Made by a program: the position numbers and the translations under genes. Below are positions 26,901 to 40,101 of a stretch of DNA of 63,053 bases, piece after piece. The DNA comes from Azolla pinnata (lineage: Eukaryota > Streptophyta > Polypodiopsida > Salviniales > Salviniaceae): assembly GCA_037176905.1 (NCBI GenBank), contig JBBBWG010027446.1, positions 1 to 63,053 on the forward strand. The letters are read 5' to 3'. The first letter of the stretch is position 1, and each line of letters begins with the position of its first letter. The notes beneath the pieces were generated by a model, which ran no database searches, had not been told where the DNA came from, and worked only from the letters and a program-made list of their open reading frames with translations.

Positions 26901-28516
26901 TCTTCATTCTAGGTATGTTTGTGAAACTTCTGTGTAATTTCTGGGCCTTGCATGAGTATGATTTTTCTTTCATTATATACAGTAAGAATTAGTATTGTCA
27001 CCACATCTTGAGTGGCGTTTAGCAACTTGCATAAATATTTTGCACAGACAATTTGGTGTTCAAACCTTTTAAAAACTTCTTGTCAATATAGTTTTCATAT
27101 TTATTCTCGTCTCTATACAGAGTAGCGTTGAGAACAATTCAATTTGGATGTTGCTTATCTTCAGAATAATATGCATAAATCATTATTGAGTGGGGGGAGT
27201 GTGTGAAGCCAAAAGACTATCAAAAAGGAAGTATTGCAGGAAGTCTGAATTTAGACCCTTCTTTTCTTTTGGCAGTGTTGCACTCCTTAAGATCGCTGAA
27301 ATGGAGTATTGTGGAACCAACAGGTGTGAATGATTAAGCATTCATATTGATCTGAGGAATTTAAAGCTCTGATGCTTTTTGTCTTTGTGTGTTGGGACAG
27401 TTATTTTATGAAGCTTCTATTCGACAAGAAATATTCTCTGCCATATCGTGTCATAGATGGTGTCATGAGCCATTTTATGAGATTTTTGGATGATGACAGA
27501 ACAATGCCTGTGATTTGGCACCAGTGCTTGTTATCCTTTGTACAAAGGTTGTGTATCATTTGCTTTCATTAACATATTATTTGTGTCATCCTCTTTATAT
27601 TTTGCCACTTGAAGTCATTGAGCTATTAATTATGTGTACTAACAATATGTGAATTGTATCTCCCTTATAATAGGTATAAAAACGAATTAAGAAAGGAAGA
27701 CAAGGACAACTTCGAACGGCTTATCCGGCATCACAAACACTATTTGGTTTGTTTCCACTACATTACACTTGAGCAGCCCAGTTTTATGTGTTTTTTATAT
27801 ATGAAAATATAACAACACAAATTCTTTGATGCAAAGAATTTCATGCTAAATGGATTTTTACCTGTTCTATTGTGTTGAATAGGTTACACCCGAAATCAAG
27901 AGAGAGCTCCAACATAGCCATACCCGCGGTGGGCAGAATGGAGTTGATGCATCCATGACTGATGGTATACTATCATTATATCAAACTATGGTTTTTCAAT
28001 GTTCCTTTTCTATTTAGATGGCGTATTGTAGGCACTTGTGATGGTAGTACTTACTGCAAGTTGAACTTCAGTTATTTGATGCTTTTTTCAGTTAAGCTCA
28101 CAATGTAAACAGTTTTCTGATCAACAATATCCCTACAGCCTTGTTCTTTTAGGTGCTTGAAGTTAGCTTTAGACATAATTCATGGCTGACATAGTATAGT
28201 ACCTTTTAAATTGAATCTTAGTTTAATATTGTTTTTCTATTTAGCTGACATTCTAGAGACATGCAATGGTAGTATTGTCTTCAACTTAGGCCTTTCATCA
28301 GATACTTCTCTTTTCTGTTTTGTAATATTCTATGAACACATTGACTGTATCTATAGAGCCGCATTCTTTTTAGGTTGTTGAAATTATCTTATATACATGC
28401 CTGGCATCATAAAAGCTTTTGACATGGTTTCTCCAGTGCATCCTGTAACTATCAATGCACGCATCGAAGAAGATATTTGGAACTTACCTGAAGTACCGAT
28501 TGGCATGGAAGAATGA
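23992..28516 (+). CDS. BYSL/ENP1 homologue: Bystin (Enp1 homologue), 40S ribosome biogenesis factor
   Basis: Twelve exons: 23992-24213, 24931-25004, 25237-25366, 25454-25580, 25892-25943, 26350-26677, 26833-26912, 27276-27323, 27401-27547, 27674-27746, 27883-27964, 28437-28516; 1443 nt, 480 aa, phases consistent throughout. The N-terminal half is charged: a Lys-rich run, then an acidic cluster (SDDDEDEDD). The bystin domain follows, with [68 protein letters not shown] and [14 protein letters not shown]. Bystin/Enp1 is a nuclear-cytoplasmic pre-40S factor needed for 18S rRNA processing and small-subunit export. A polyadenylation-like AATAAA lies at 28638. The start codon follows a duplicated leader and sits in a good context (gccATGG). 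Confidence 0.95.
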
Positions 28517-31145
28517 AATAGATTCGACATTTACATACGGTCAGGAAGAGGAGTGTTTCGAAGAAGGAAAATGATAGGAAGCCATGTTAAAGGATTGGAT
28601 GTACGAGTCAACTTGTGCTGAAGCTTTTCATGGATGGAATAAAGATTTTTGCACTGAGATCTTTAGGAGTGCGCAAGGTATAGTGATGTATTCAGTGATA
28701 GAGATGTAGATCCACCGTTTTGTAGGCTTATTACACCCCAATATTTGGACTCAACAGCGAAAACACACTATATTTGTATTCGTCGGCTTTCAGTAATATG
28801 GGCTGAAGCAATATAAAAATCCTTTTGGAAATTTTATGAGGAACAAAATTTGTTGCCATATGTCAATGTGATATAACAATTATTTGTAAAGTTATTTGTG
28901 CTGATGTAGAGGAACAAAGTTTTTTGCCATATGTCAATGTGATATCACAATTATGATTCGCAAAGCAAAACTGCAATGTGGCTTAAGTTGTGGATATTGG
29001 TTTTGTTATAGAAATGTGATGGGATTTAAAGTCATTGTGAAGAGTGTTCCAGCTGTGTTTGACATGTATGCAGCATATGCTGATAATCTTCATCAAGGTA
29101 TAGTGATTCAAGATCATGGCTGATTTGCCATGAGTGTTTAACCAGAAAACTTTGAGAAGATTGTCAACTTGCTGGAAATTTGAATAGTAAGCTTAGAGCA
29201 TGAATGGTCGATATGCTTTGAAGGGGATTCTCTCTTTTTCTTTTGAAGAATGATGAACAGGTGATTGATTAGCTAATGAGAATCCTATCGCTTTCGAATC
29301 GGAGTGTCCATTTTTTTACAGTTGAAATTGTGATTGTTAGGTCGGTGATGCTAATCTTTGAGGTGTTACAAGCACATCAACAAACATGTGGCTCTTATGT
29401 TCCTAATTGCAATTGCCTACCAGGATAATCTCTTGATTAGCATGGAATTACTACTAGAACCATTTCTATTAGCTTAAGCCACCCACTTATGTTAGGTTAC
29501 CAAATTAGGTTAAGCTACTACCTACTAATTCAGCGCAAGCTGCAAGTTATCAAATCAAGCCACATCGTATGAATCCAATCCAATCATATGATACTTGGTC
29601 TGATGACCACAAACCTATTCCGCGCAATAATCTGAAGCGAAAGACTTTGTTGTTGTCACATGGGCCTATACAAGAAAATTATTCATTTGTCCAATACATA
29701 CTTCGATAAGAGCATTCTTGTTGATCTGTATCTGAAGAAATAGCAAAAGACCGACGATCATGACAGTTAAGCTTCCAGCTGATAATGCGGCCACTAAAAA
29801 AGTATCTAGGGATCTCCCCCCCTCTCCCCCCCCACCCCCGAGAACATTGTACGCACAATAGATACAGAACATGTGATCGGTCTGTCGGCGCGATTCAATA
29901 ATTGAGCTTCCTCGTGCATTTTACTTTGCGTGGTTACGCGGAAGCTTTTTAACTTGGGCTTGAAGGCTTGCAGTGTAGACATCAGGCTCTATGTACAGTG
30001 GCATTGTGGGAAGCACTGTATCATGCATCTTGTCGAGGCTATGTAGCGAGGGTGTTTTGCGACAGTGTAATTCCGTAGTATTCGATGTATATTGTTATTT
30101 GTGTAAGTCTGTGGATTTGATCATTTGTTCAGAACAACTCCAAGCAATCCTAACTTGAGATCGCTTTTTCAAGCTTAGCCTCAACCAGAATCACCAGGCC
30201 ACTGTTACGAGCAGACGAGGTACCCCTGACTCCTACTGAAAACCTCCTTTCCTTTCCAATAATATTTTCTTGATGTTACTTCAATCTCTCAACTCGAATC
30301 AAGTCGAGTATTGTGTAGATTAGCCAAATACATATAGCAAGGAATGCTAATCATCATCATATTCTGCAGCCATTATTTACTGTGATATAGCTCTCCATTG
30401 ATTTGAGATGAAATCCACCAACCTCATTAATTATATCGCAGCACTGACTTTTTTTCCCCCCTTAGATCTATATGATACAAGTAAACCATCCCTATTGTAT
30501 ATGTGAAAGCATGCATATAGTGTATGCTGGAAAACCATTAGAGAATTGAATAGGTCCACACAAGTTTCCAGAAGCCCATCTTGACAAAATTGCACATCCA
30601 GGATTTAAGTCCTAAAGCTTCCTACCTGTGAAGCTAACAAAACATGGTTAATTCTTTGTTAAGCTTCCTACCTAACAAAAACAGAATCTTCATCAACTCA
30701 CTATTTTACAATCCAATAAGCATTTGCAATTTGCATCTGATCCCCTATTTTAAGGGTGTTTTTTTTGGGTAATTTTCTGCATCATCTCTTTGGATGCTGT
30801 GATGATGGATCCATCTTGTGCAGAAAAGCAAACAGAAAAGCCAAAAGAGAAGGGAAGGGGAGAAAAAAAGAAAAAACTGCAATTTCAATTTCAGTCAGTG
30901 TACATCCTTGTCAAAGGAGAGGAAAGAAAGCATTGAAAAGAGTTTTTGAGGGTGGTTGGATCTAGCTCCTTATAACACACACAAGGGATAAGCTCTAGCC
31001 CTCCCTTCAGCTCCTTCAACAGCATATGCTTCATTGATCAAAGCCAGCAGCAGCAGCAGCAGCATTGCCCAAATCCAAATTCCAAATCCAAATCCAAATC
31101 CAGCATCCTCAGCTCCATCTGCAAGCAAAGCCAAGCAGATCAAAC
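28517..31145. other. Intergenic, 2.6 kb
   Basis: 3' flank of bystin and upstream region of the small helical-protein gene. It is AT-rich, with no domain-bearing open frame. A C-rich run (ccccccctctccccccccaccccc) lies near 29816-29838. A TATAA at 30971 is a possible core promoter for the next gene, about 175 bp before its ATG. Confidence 0.55.
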
Positions 31146-31484
31146 ATGAGTGTGGAAAGGAGCTGGCAGCAAGTCGCTGCGCAGCTCCAGGGCGCCATCG
31201 TCGCGATCCCTCGCCCAAACTTCGACGCCATCACAAACCCTAAGGAGATGGGGAAGAAGCTGAAGAGGCTGTGCAAAGACCTCAAGGAGAACATGAAGGA
31301 GGCGATGTCGGAGATCCGAGAGATGCCCTTCCATGTGTACAGCCTCCTCAAGGAGCTCGTTGAGCGGATCGGAGACCTCATCGCGCGCTTCTTCAAATAC
31401 ATCTCGGAGAAGGTGAAGAGCTTTGTCGAATGGGTCACCGGCATCCTCAACAGCGTCAAGGCGAAATTCCGCCATTCCGACTGA
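31146..31484 (+). CDS. Small amphipathic alpha-helical protein, unrecognised
   Basis: A single-exon 112-residue frame starting MSVERSWQQVAAQLQG. I do not recognise a family. After a short loop (AIPRPNFDAITNP) the rest is almost continuous amphipathic helix: a strongly basic part (GKKLKRLCKDLKENMKEA), then LLKELVERIGDLIARFFKYI, and a hydrophobic-aromatic segment (KVKSFVEWVTGILNSVKAKF). GC-rich, codon-biased sequence compared with the AT-rich flanks supports real coding. There is no signal peptide; association with a membrane surface or a coiled-coil partner is possible. The leader has a CAG run (31046-31064) and aaatcc repeats. An upstream ATG at 31034 in another frame overlaps the start and could dampen translation. 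Confidence 0.65.
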   Translation: MSVERSWQQVAAQLQGAIVAIPRPNFDAITNPKEMGKKLKRLCKDLKENMKEAMSEIREMPFHVYSLLKELVERIGDLIARFFKYISEKVKSFVEWVTGILNSVKAKFRHSD

Positions 31485-34400
31485 AGAAACTTGGGGTCCT
31501 GTTGAACAAAATAACAGTTTACAGCCAAATATAATCTATATATGTATGTATGTATATCTATATATACCTGATTCTTCCATCATTTTTCTTCCACATCAAT
31601 CGGAAACACTGGGATGAATGTCGGTCATTTGTCATGGTGGCGAAGGAACTTCCCGGACCCCAAGGATCCATCTTGTGCATGCAAAAAATATGTGCATTTT
31701 GAGCAGAACATGGCGTTGAATAAGTGGCATTCACTGAGAAATTCTGCATGTTATCTCCTCTATCTTTAAGAAACTCCCGCATATATATGATATATATTTG
31801 ACTACAAACCCAGTTTATAGCAAGCATTTCTTTCATGCCTCAGTTCTTCTCACTGATCCAGAATAATGTGCCAATTTGATATATTTATTCTCTTCATCTC
31901 TTCACCATGGCATGTGTCAGTGTTTATGCTGCAAAACTCTCCAATTTCTCTTCCACTACTTTGCCTGAACTGTTCACATTTGCAACCAAGCACTGAGAAT
32001 TTGATCTTTGATGGTGCCCCCAGGCTCCATTCATCACAGAGTGCACAATGCATTTCGCTGGGAGACCAACTAGCATTTGCTCAATTTGCAAGCTTATGAT
32101 ACTAAAATTCCTAGAGACAATTCCAATGAATTATAAGATGCTGAGCTGACTTTTATCAGCTTGTTTCTGAGAAAAAAAAGCTCCGTAGAGATACTTGCAA
32201 CGCTTCCTACCAATCTGTAAAGAAGGGGCAATCAGTTAATCAATTGACTGAAGATGAATTAACAAACCTATATTACAGAAAACCAAAGATTACCATGACT
32301 GCCTTGGTGCTCCTGACATGCCAGAGCTTTCTTTTGACATTGTCCTTCACTCATTTGGAATCAACTTTAGTATAATGCTCCAACTATTTCGAGGGCTTTG
32401 TTTTGTGGTCGGCCAATTCTGAAAGGCTACAAGAAAACAATGTCCGTGTCTGTAGAAAAGCAAAAAGAAAACCCAACCAACGTCCAAGTGAAGGACAGCT
32501 TTTGAGATTCCAAAAATGGAGCCCACACAGACAAAAACCCAAATATCTCGCGCCATATCATTTGTGTAAACTTTTCCTGTGTTTCTCAATCCCTAAACCC
32601 AAGAGAGGTGGAAACAATGCAGGCCCTTCTTCACTCCATGATACAGGAGCGTTCCTTGGAAGTTGATTTTTTCTCATAATCACTCAGCATTAAACTAATG
32701 ATCAGTCGCATAAAGTCTCCCCCAAGGACTATTCATATTGTCAATGCTCATGTGATACTTGAACACCCAGTTTTGAGCACTTCCATTATGAATAGGATGA
32801 AAAAAAATTAACTGATCCTCTGAGACATCTTACTTTGATGCTTCGATACACGGTGGTAGTCATCCAACGACAAGCTTGTGGTCTTCCCATTACAAGAGCT
32901 TACTAGCACATAATTCTTGATACTCTTGCACCATAAATCTTCAACTTTCCCAGCAAATGGACTCCCCAAAAGGAAGGGGAAATCAAATAGTTAAAAGAGT
33001 ATCAAGCTTATGAGGTCTTCCAATGATGCCTCCACCATAACAACTTTAACAACCCATGCATTGGCTGTGATTTTTGTTACCCGATCACGGATTTACCCTC
33101 GCATAATGATTGCACATTTCCCTAAGCTTATGGTCAACTCAATAACCTCCTCCAATCATTGTTCACCTTCAATGTGGAATACCATTTCTTGAATGGGCAG
33201 ATTGACTCCATGGCAGTGTACATATTGAAAATCAAATAGTTAGCATGAAAAGCATGAAAAGATTTATCAGAATAGTATTGTGGATCACATCATCAAGCTA
33301 CCACTTATAGTGATCATCCTCGAAACCAATGAACTTATTGCTTTTAGATATCATAGAGAATGAACACTAGAAGCCCTACTTCCTTTTACCCTCCTACAAT
33401 GTCTTCCTTTTATTCAGCTTAAATTAGTAACACATATCCCTTGAGGAAAAGCAAAGACAGAATTAATGAAATGTAGTAGATTACACTACATGCTGCAGAC
33501 TGATAAAGGTTTAATTGGATTCTCATCACTCGAAGCCCTCTTGGACCCTTCTATGTTTTGTACAAAAGGGTCCAGTTGTACAATATATAATTCAAATATT
33601 TCCCAAATAGAGTAAATTATAGTACATAAGTATCTTGCAAACTATACAATTTTTAGCTTAAGAAGAGTTTCACCGAAGCTAAGCTCGCACTTTGGGGCAA
33701 GCGGGAGTACTTTCATATGCAACAGTACCTGTCAATCACCATGAAAGAAGACATTTCTCCATTAAAAGAGTTCATAACCACCATCAAGTATACAATCATA
33801 ACTATGTGGCTTGAAGGTCCTTAGGAACCGAGTTGTATAAATATCTACATTTATTCCTTAACAGGGTTTTCTTTCATTTGAAAAAACAAATTTGTCCTTC
33901 CAGACAAAAAGAAGTTATTTTCAAATTGATCGTTTTCTTCAAACTTCAGAGCACAGTAGATGACATTTACCCTTCAACTTGACATTCTCCTAATCAGCTA
34001 ATTTGTAAGTAAAAATATTGAAGAACAGTGAATTTTTAGCAAATAAATGATGATTTAGCAGTAATATTTTAGATGGATAATTCTGAGTCCTAATGTCATG
34101 AGTTCCAAAGCATTAATATCATCTTATACTGCTTGATCTGTCCAGGTTTTGAACAATTACTATGTCACAATCACTATGGATTCCTTTTGTAATGTTTGTG
34201 GTCCCTTGAAGGGGTTTGAACCTCGATCATTACACAGCTGAAGAATTACCACAGACATGGCTGATGAGTTCGAAAGTCGATTCAATACCAAAGTTAGTGA
34301 AACTATGGACCCTTTCTTACACAATAATGGTTCATTGAGAAGATTTGAGCCTAAAACAGACAGAGCTCAACCTATGGCATTTACAGGGTTAGTTTTTTCA

Positions 34401-34769
34401 AAAAAAGGAAAACAATGTTGGAATGACTTGACAAAAGCCAGTTTTCACAAGAAAATAACTCAACATTGGTAAAACCTGAAAGAAGTAGGCACCATTTTTA
34501 TGTGGTCAACTGATCCATTTTCCATCTCGTGTTTTTAGAGAATAAATGGCCAATCAATCCTTCTTTACTTCTGTATCAGGGCTAAAGCAAGGGAATCGGG
34601 ACTCATCTTAACAAACATGAGAATATATGTATGCATTATTTCAAGAATCAAATGACAAACTTCGGAACAAACACCAATACATTTTGGAACAAACAAAATA
34701 GGTGGTTGATCACATTAGTTTTACGCCTTTCCTTTTACAGCATTTAACGAAGCTTCTAGCATTATATAA
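31485..34769. other. Intergenic, 3.3 kb, AT-rich
   Basis: Between the small helical-protein gene and the 3' end of the D27-like gene. There are scattered short open frames without domains or consistent splice chains; the longest (34257-34472) is 71 codons and unrecognised. Nothing else supported. Confidence 0.5.
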
Positions 34770-37700
34770 TCACTTACATATAGAAGCAAGACATGGTTGA
34801 TTGAAGACAGCATCTTCTTCAATTGGTGGAGGCTGCAGACCATAAATCATTTCACAGCTCATGTCCTCAAAATCTGCATATGTAAAACGAAAATACAACA
34901 AATAATATGTAGCAATTCTCAGTGATTGAAACTATGGTGTAACGTCAACTTATAGATTCAATGCAAAAACATCCAGATAAAAAATATTCTCATATCTCCA
35001 CAAGCATAGTTTTGAGAAGTAACAATCACGTACTCGGATTCATAGTCAAAGGTAGCCCAAACTCATTTGTGAAGAAATCTTGTGTTGGCAATTTGCACAT
35101 GTTTACACACATTCCTACGCAACCACTGTTCTCTAAGTACCTACAGCCACAAACAAATCATCCTTACCAGATCTTAAGCTCTGGGGAAATCCCTTAACAA
35201 GAATATACTTGAGATTTCTTTTTTCTCTAAATACGCTTGCTTCAACCACAAAAGAGAGAAAAAAAGTGGGATGAATTTTGATCATATAATTCCTGAAATA
35301 GCACACATACAATTGCAAACCAATTGCTCTCTCCAGAAATTGATCGGGGGGACTTAATAAAACAATGGACACACAGTGGCATTTGTGGGAATAATAGAAA
35401 ACCCAGGAGCATTTGGGAGTATTTATTTGAAGCTCTACATACTCTCCTGAAGCATGATCACCTGCACTTTTTTATGTGAACACCACTTCTTTGCTTGACT
35501 CCATTCACCTCAACTTCCACTAGCTGGATGAAAGAGAATGCCAAATTTTTAGTAGACCCAATAAAACCTAACATTGCACAAAACAAAGACAGTTAGCTTC
35601 GTGAATATACACCTCAGCAGGCCCTACGAGCCACTGGAAAAATGGGACAGTTAGCGCAGCATTTATTTCCGCCGACCATTTTGTTGGTGGAAAGAGTTTG
35701 CGGAACTGTAAACGAAAGAAGTTATTGTGTTTGCCTCTAATTACATGTATCCATCATTTCTGTAAACAGAACATATAGGATCACACATCCTATCACCATC
35801 ATCACATTAACTGCATATGAGATGAGCAAACCAAACTCATTGGTACGTGCTATAGCCCACACCCTAATTTTCGATCTGGACCATTGTTTCTACACAGCTT
35901 ACCTCAGATTCTCTTCAATGTGAGATGAGGCGTTGGAGCATGTGAGACCCCTCAATTATGAATATCAAGCTATAATCAAGTTCACGAGTCACAATATCAC
36001 ACTTTCCTACAATGTTCCACCTTCAATCAGATTTCGGCTTATTTTCAACCCTTGTCCATCCAATGCACTCCCTACACATCTTAACTCTCACAAACTCAAT
36101 GTTTATCCTCCATTGAAATGTATCATCATAGACAAGAAACTTTGATCACATTAAAAAATACGAAACAATGAGTGTGCATCCAAATTCTAGATTAGAATTC
36201 TGTATAGGTATTCATGATCAAGGGACACAGATTGCTAACCCAAGGTATCGGTATTCATGCACTGGCCCAAATGAAAAAAGTTCCAAACTTTCTAAGTTGA
36301 TTCCTGGAAGAATGGAGAGCATTTGTTCCACATCATCCGAATTGAGATACAAGTCAATGAATGAAAGGGCGGATCAACCTAACGCTGAATGATCACACTA
36401 ATAAAAATGCAAAATGAAGAGCATGCATCCAGAATCTGGATTTAAAGTAGGCTTAAGGAAAAAAATATGAACACGAGACTACTGGGGAGGTATCCATGCA
36501 TTGGCCTTGGATGAACAAAGCTCCTTACTTTTCAGTTTTGAAAGCATGCAGGGTATCCTTTCCCATCATTAGAATCGAGGAATAAAAGTCAACGGATCAA
36601 AGAAAGAATCTTTGGAACTTGTTTCTAACTTACAACTCAAATGACCATATCATAAAGAAAATACAAAACAATGAGAAAATGAATGCAAATTCTGGATTAG
36701 AATCTTATACAGATAGTAGATTTGGGGGCAGGACATGAACACAGACTAATGAAGCAAGGTATTCATTCATTCATGTATTGGCCCTGGAAGAATAAACTTC
36801 CTTGCTTCTTCAGTTTCCGAAAGCATGCAGAGTATTCGTAGCCCATCATAGGAATCGTCAACAAGAGTATCTTTGAAACCGGTTTCTATCTTCAATCCAA
36901 ATGATCACATTGTGAGAAAAAATGTAAAGTAACGACCATGCATCCAGATTCTGGATTGGAATCCTAGACAGGTAGTCTAAGGGCAGGGAGAAAACAGGAA
37001 TACAAACTAATAATTCAAGAGATTCACGAATTGACCCTTAATGAACAAAAGTCTTTCTTTTGCGGTTTCAATCCACTGTAATCATCTTAAAATTTATGGT
37101 CAATTACTTTTCTTTCAATTTACTTTCAGCACTCAACCGAGGGTGTTTGTTCAAGCTTGCGTACGGGCATAATTACATAGCCAGCACAACGAAGTCAGAC
37201 CCATCTAGGAAGGAGACTGGTACAGAGGCCGATCTGTGGCTTCCTCATCTAGGGTGAGGGAAAAAAGAAAGAAACCCTATTCTATTCTCAAAACAGGTTG
37301 CGTAACAAACCGTTGCAGGAGCTCCAGGAGGCAGAATTGAAAGCAAGACGCGACGAACGGCTTCTTTTTGCTGCGAACGACTCCTCCCTTTCATCACTTG
37401 CCTCGAAACTTCTACAAATCCCTCGTACCCATCGATCTCACTGGATGTTCCTGACGCAGGGATGAAAGGGAAAATTAAACTAGATCATGAGCACACAAGG
37501 GACCCATATGGCTTGCATCAGATATAAATGGGCTGTATCTCTGCTCAAAACTACGTTTTCCTTTTTCACGCACTACCGCAAGCCATTACGGAGCGAAAAT
37601 TCCTCAAAAAAGAACGAGATCTTTCGTTTCCAGATCCCTCTATCCCTCAGCTGAAAGCCGAAATTTCGATGTCAGCGTACCTGTGACGTTAGCCATTTTC

Positions 37701-37978
37701 CTTGCAAAGAGGCTCATGAAGGCTCTATCGAAGAGATTGTCGTTGTATCTCGTCTTCTGCCCCATGGGAGCCGGCTCTCCCGATGGCTCGGCGATTCCAG
37801 CGCGGATCTTCCTCGACAGGCCACCGCTCCTCTTCCCGCGAGCACCGCCAGAGACGCGGAGAGAGGGCGTGAACGGAGAGGAGGAAGAGGAGGAGGAGGA
37901 GGAGCGAGAAGGCGAAGGAGAGGGGGCGCCTGCAGGCCATGGACAGAGGGCGCTCTGCGCCGGCATCGCGGCCGCCAT
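34770..37978 (-). CDS. D27-like: D27-like beta-carotene isomerase (DUF4033)
   Basis: Six exons: 37978-37681, 37450-37311, 35705-35613, 35523-35462, 35140-35034, 34873-34770; 804 nt, 267 aa, all in phase. The first about 60 residues are Ala/Ser/Arg-rich with few acids, a likely plastid transit peptide. The family core follows: YNDNLFDRAFMSLFARKMA, GYEGFVEVSRQVMKGRS, VRRVLLSILPPGAPAT, FRKLFPPTKWSAE, FFQWLVGPAE, a VHIKKCRYLENSGCVGMCVN cysteine block, MCKLPTQDFF, and FEDMSCEMIYGLQPPPIEED. D27 interconverts all-trans and 9-cis beta-carotene using iron, the first committed step of strigolactone synthesis in plastids. D27-like paralogues can prefer other isomers. Intron 2, 1.6 kb, carries a tandem repeat array. 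The gene is head-to-head with CSLD, 2.4 kb apart. Confidence 0.9.
36160..37075. repeat. Tandem repeat, unit about 260 bp, four diverged copies in D27 intron 2
   Basis: Copies begin near 36165, 36420, 36672 and 36935, each at a version of catgcatccagattctggat. They share downstream blocks: a ttggcc-(t)gaaga/gaac-aa block, ctt(a)cttttcagttt, gaaagcatgcag, and cccatcat-aggaatcg. Copies differ by many substitutions and small indels, so the array is old. Confidence 0.8.
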
Positions 37979-38199
37979 AGCTCGCCATGCAGGAGAGGAG
38001 AGACGAGATAAGGAGATCAGAAATCGGAAGCATGCCCCTGAGTTTTGCGGTTATTTCCTGAGATGCCCCTGAGCCCTTCAGAGTTTTCTCCACTCTTTCA
38101 TTTCCATGAAACCTGTTGATGTGAATGGGAAAAACAGTGTTGATCCCAGATTTGATTTTGCTAGTTCCGATCGAGGCCGATCACGTTGCGATAATGGGC

Positions 38200-38230
38200 T
38201 TAGGGTTTAGGGTTTAGGGTTTAGGGTTTT
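38200..38230. repeat. Perfect TTTAGGG array (four units)
   Basis: Four head-to-tail ttaggg(t/tt) units about 220 bp upstream of the D27-like start. On the D27 strand they read as AAACCCT telo-box elements. Confidence 0.9.
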
Positions 38231-38275
38231 CTCTTTCACCAGCTCTTGCAACAACAGAGCCCCGACCGTCGGCTT

Positions 38276-38317
<42 letters not shown>

Positions 38318-39629
38318 AATCGCCCTTTCGTTGTAGAGATGTAGAGGGGAGATGAGTGCTAGCTAGATGATGATGATGATGTAGAGGGAGCTTCGTCCGT
38401 CGGGCATCGACTGTGTGTGATTCTTGGAGGGAGATGATGTGTGACCAGAGCTCGCCGGAAAAGATCTCGAGTGCCTTGGAAGCAGAACCAGCCATAGGAT
38501 TCATGCGGAAAGTCGTGGTGATGACGACGACGACGAGCATGAAATCCTCCAAGAGTTGACTCTCTCGTCGAGGAAGATGCTCGACCCAAACCATGGTGAG
38601 TAGTGCTTGCCAGTCGCATTATTCGGAGAGCGAACCTACTCGTGCATTCCGATGGCCGAGTGTACAATAGTCAGCTGCTGTTGGGAAACTTATCAGGATC
38701 ACCTTGACAAGGGAACTGGAACTGACAGATGGGCGATCGATCGACTCGACGCACGACCCATTGCAATCAGATCGCAAGAAGGTAAACAAGACAGTTTGAC
38801 AACATCAGTGGCTCGTCATACAGTGTAGAGAGAACGTAGAGTAACTTTCCGCCGCTAGTGGGACAAAGGAGTATTCTTCAAATGACCGGATCTACAAATT
38901 TGGTGGAATTACAACCCTCCAAAACGGTTGTTTCCGCTTCCGAGGGGCTTAGGATGATGCACCACGGTCTTGAACATACAAGTAACTTTTTTTAGGGCAT
39001 ATATTCTAACCTTATTTGTTCGTTTTATTTTAGTTTTCTGTGTCTCACTTGCAGTTAGTGGCTACGTCCATGTAGTTAGTTGCGAGTCCTCTTAGAGTGA
39101 CCCCACAGTTTCTCTCGATTGTATATTTCGCCTCCCATTCGTGGTCGCTATTTCTATAGATATTTCTTTTTATTAGTGATGAGTCTTCTTTTGGAAAAGA
39201 AAAGAAAAAACCATGCATTCATGTCCAACAAGCATTAAACGGGAACCAATTGTGATGCGAAAGCGCGTCGCCTTGTATGTCAGAACAAGCCAAGAGTTGT
39301 TGACCTTTACTTACAATGTGTGTCATCTTGCTACTCAATAACACAGTAAAATAACACGGTGCTTGTTAATTACAAGCAAAACGTAATTATAAAACAGAAA
39401 CATTAGAACGAACATTAAATACTTACAAACTCAGCCCTGAAAGTGCCAACACAACCCATCACTGACATGCATCCGAACCAAACAACACAATCTCAATGGT
39501 TATCCAATGTGAGATTACGTGTATATATACTAGAGGGTTTAAGAAGATCTAAGAAGTCAGAAATACGTTTTCCCTTCGACACTATGGCCAACTATACCTA
39601 AACCGATGGGTTTGTGTTCCCGTTCCGCA

Positions 39630-39930
39630 TGCAAACCCCTAGAAAACCTCAAACCCTAATAAACCTGACGAGGAGGAGGAGGGAGATCGAGAGGCGCAAC
39701 AGATCAGGATCGGACAGAGAGGTAGACATCGCACAGAAACCCTAAAAAACCTCAAACCCTAAACCTGAACGAGGAGGAGGCAGACCAAGAGGGCTCAACA
39801 GATCAGGACCAGGCAGAGAGGAAGACATGACAGACCATCGCACGGAAACCCTAAAAAAACCTCGAACCCTAAACCTAAATTGAGCAGGAGGCAGATCAAC
39901 GGGGCTAGACAAACAGATCAGAATCATCGT
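39630..39930. repeat. Three-copy tandem repeat of about 100-115 bp with AAACCCTAA boxes
   Basis: Each copy starts with aaaccctaa-aaaacctc-aaccctaa, then an (a)cctga-gaggaggag-gag block, then caacagatcagga and cagagaggtagaca-type sequence. Copies begin near 39634, 39736 and 39844; the third is the most diverged. Confidence 0.8.
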
Positions 39931-40101
39931 GTTTCTTCCTTTTCCTTCTTCCGTTTGAAAAGTTTACAAAACGAATGGGAAATCAAGCAGGCAAAGAGGA
40001 GTTGCCGTTAGCAGCCGCCACGTGGCGGCATCCGGGCGGCTCGCAGGTCGGACGGACGGTCGAGATGCGCCGGAATATTCCGGGGAATCTAAAACAGTAG
40101 A

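Noticed and set aside
29666..29872. 68-codon minus-strand frame with one hydrophobic segment
   Set aside because: The Gly run comes from a C-rich simple repeat and the hydrophobic stretch alone is weak evidence.
34257..34472. 71-codon plus-strand frame
   Set aside because: Ordinary residue mix but no family match, no codon bias and no neighbouring exon.
38214..38594. 126-codon minus-strand frame upstream of D27-like
   Set aside because: Ser-Leu run from an AG microsatellite and His run from a GAT repeat; no conserved core.
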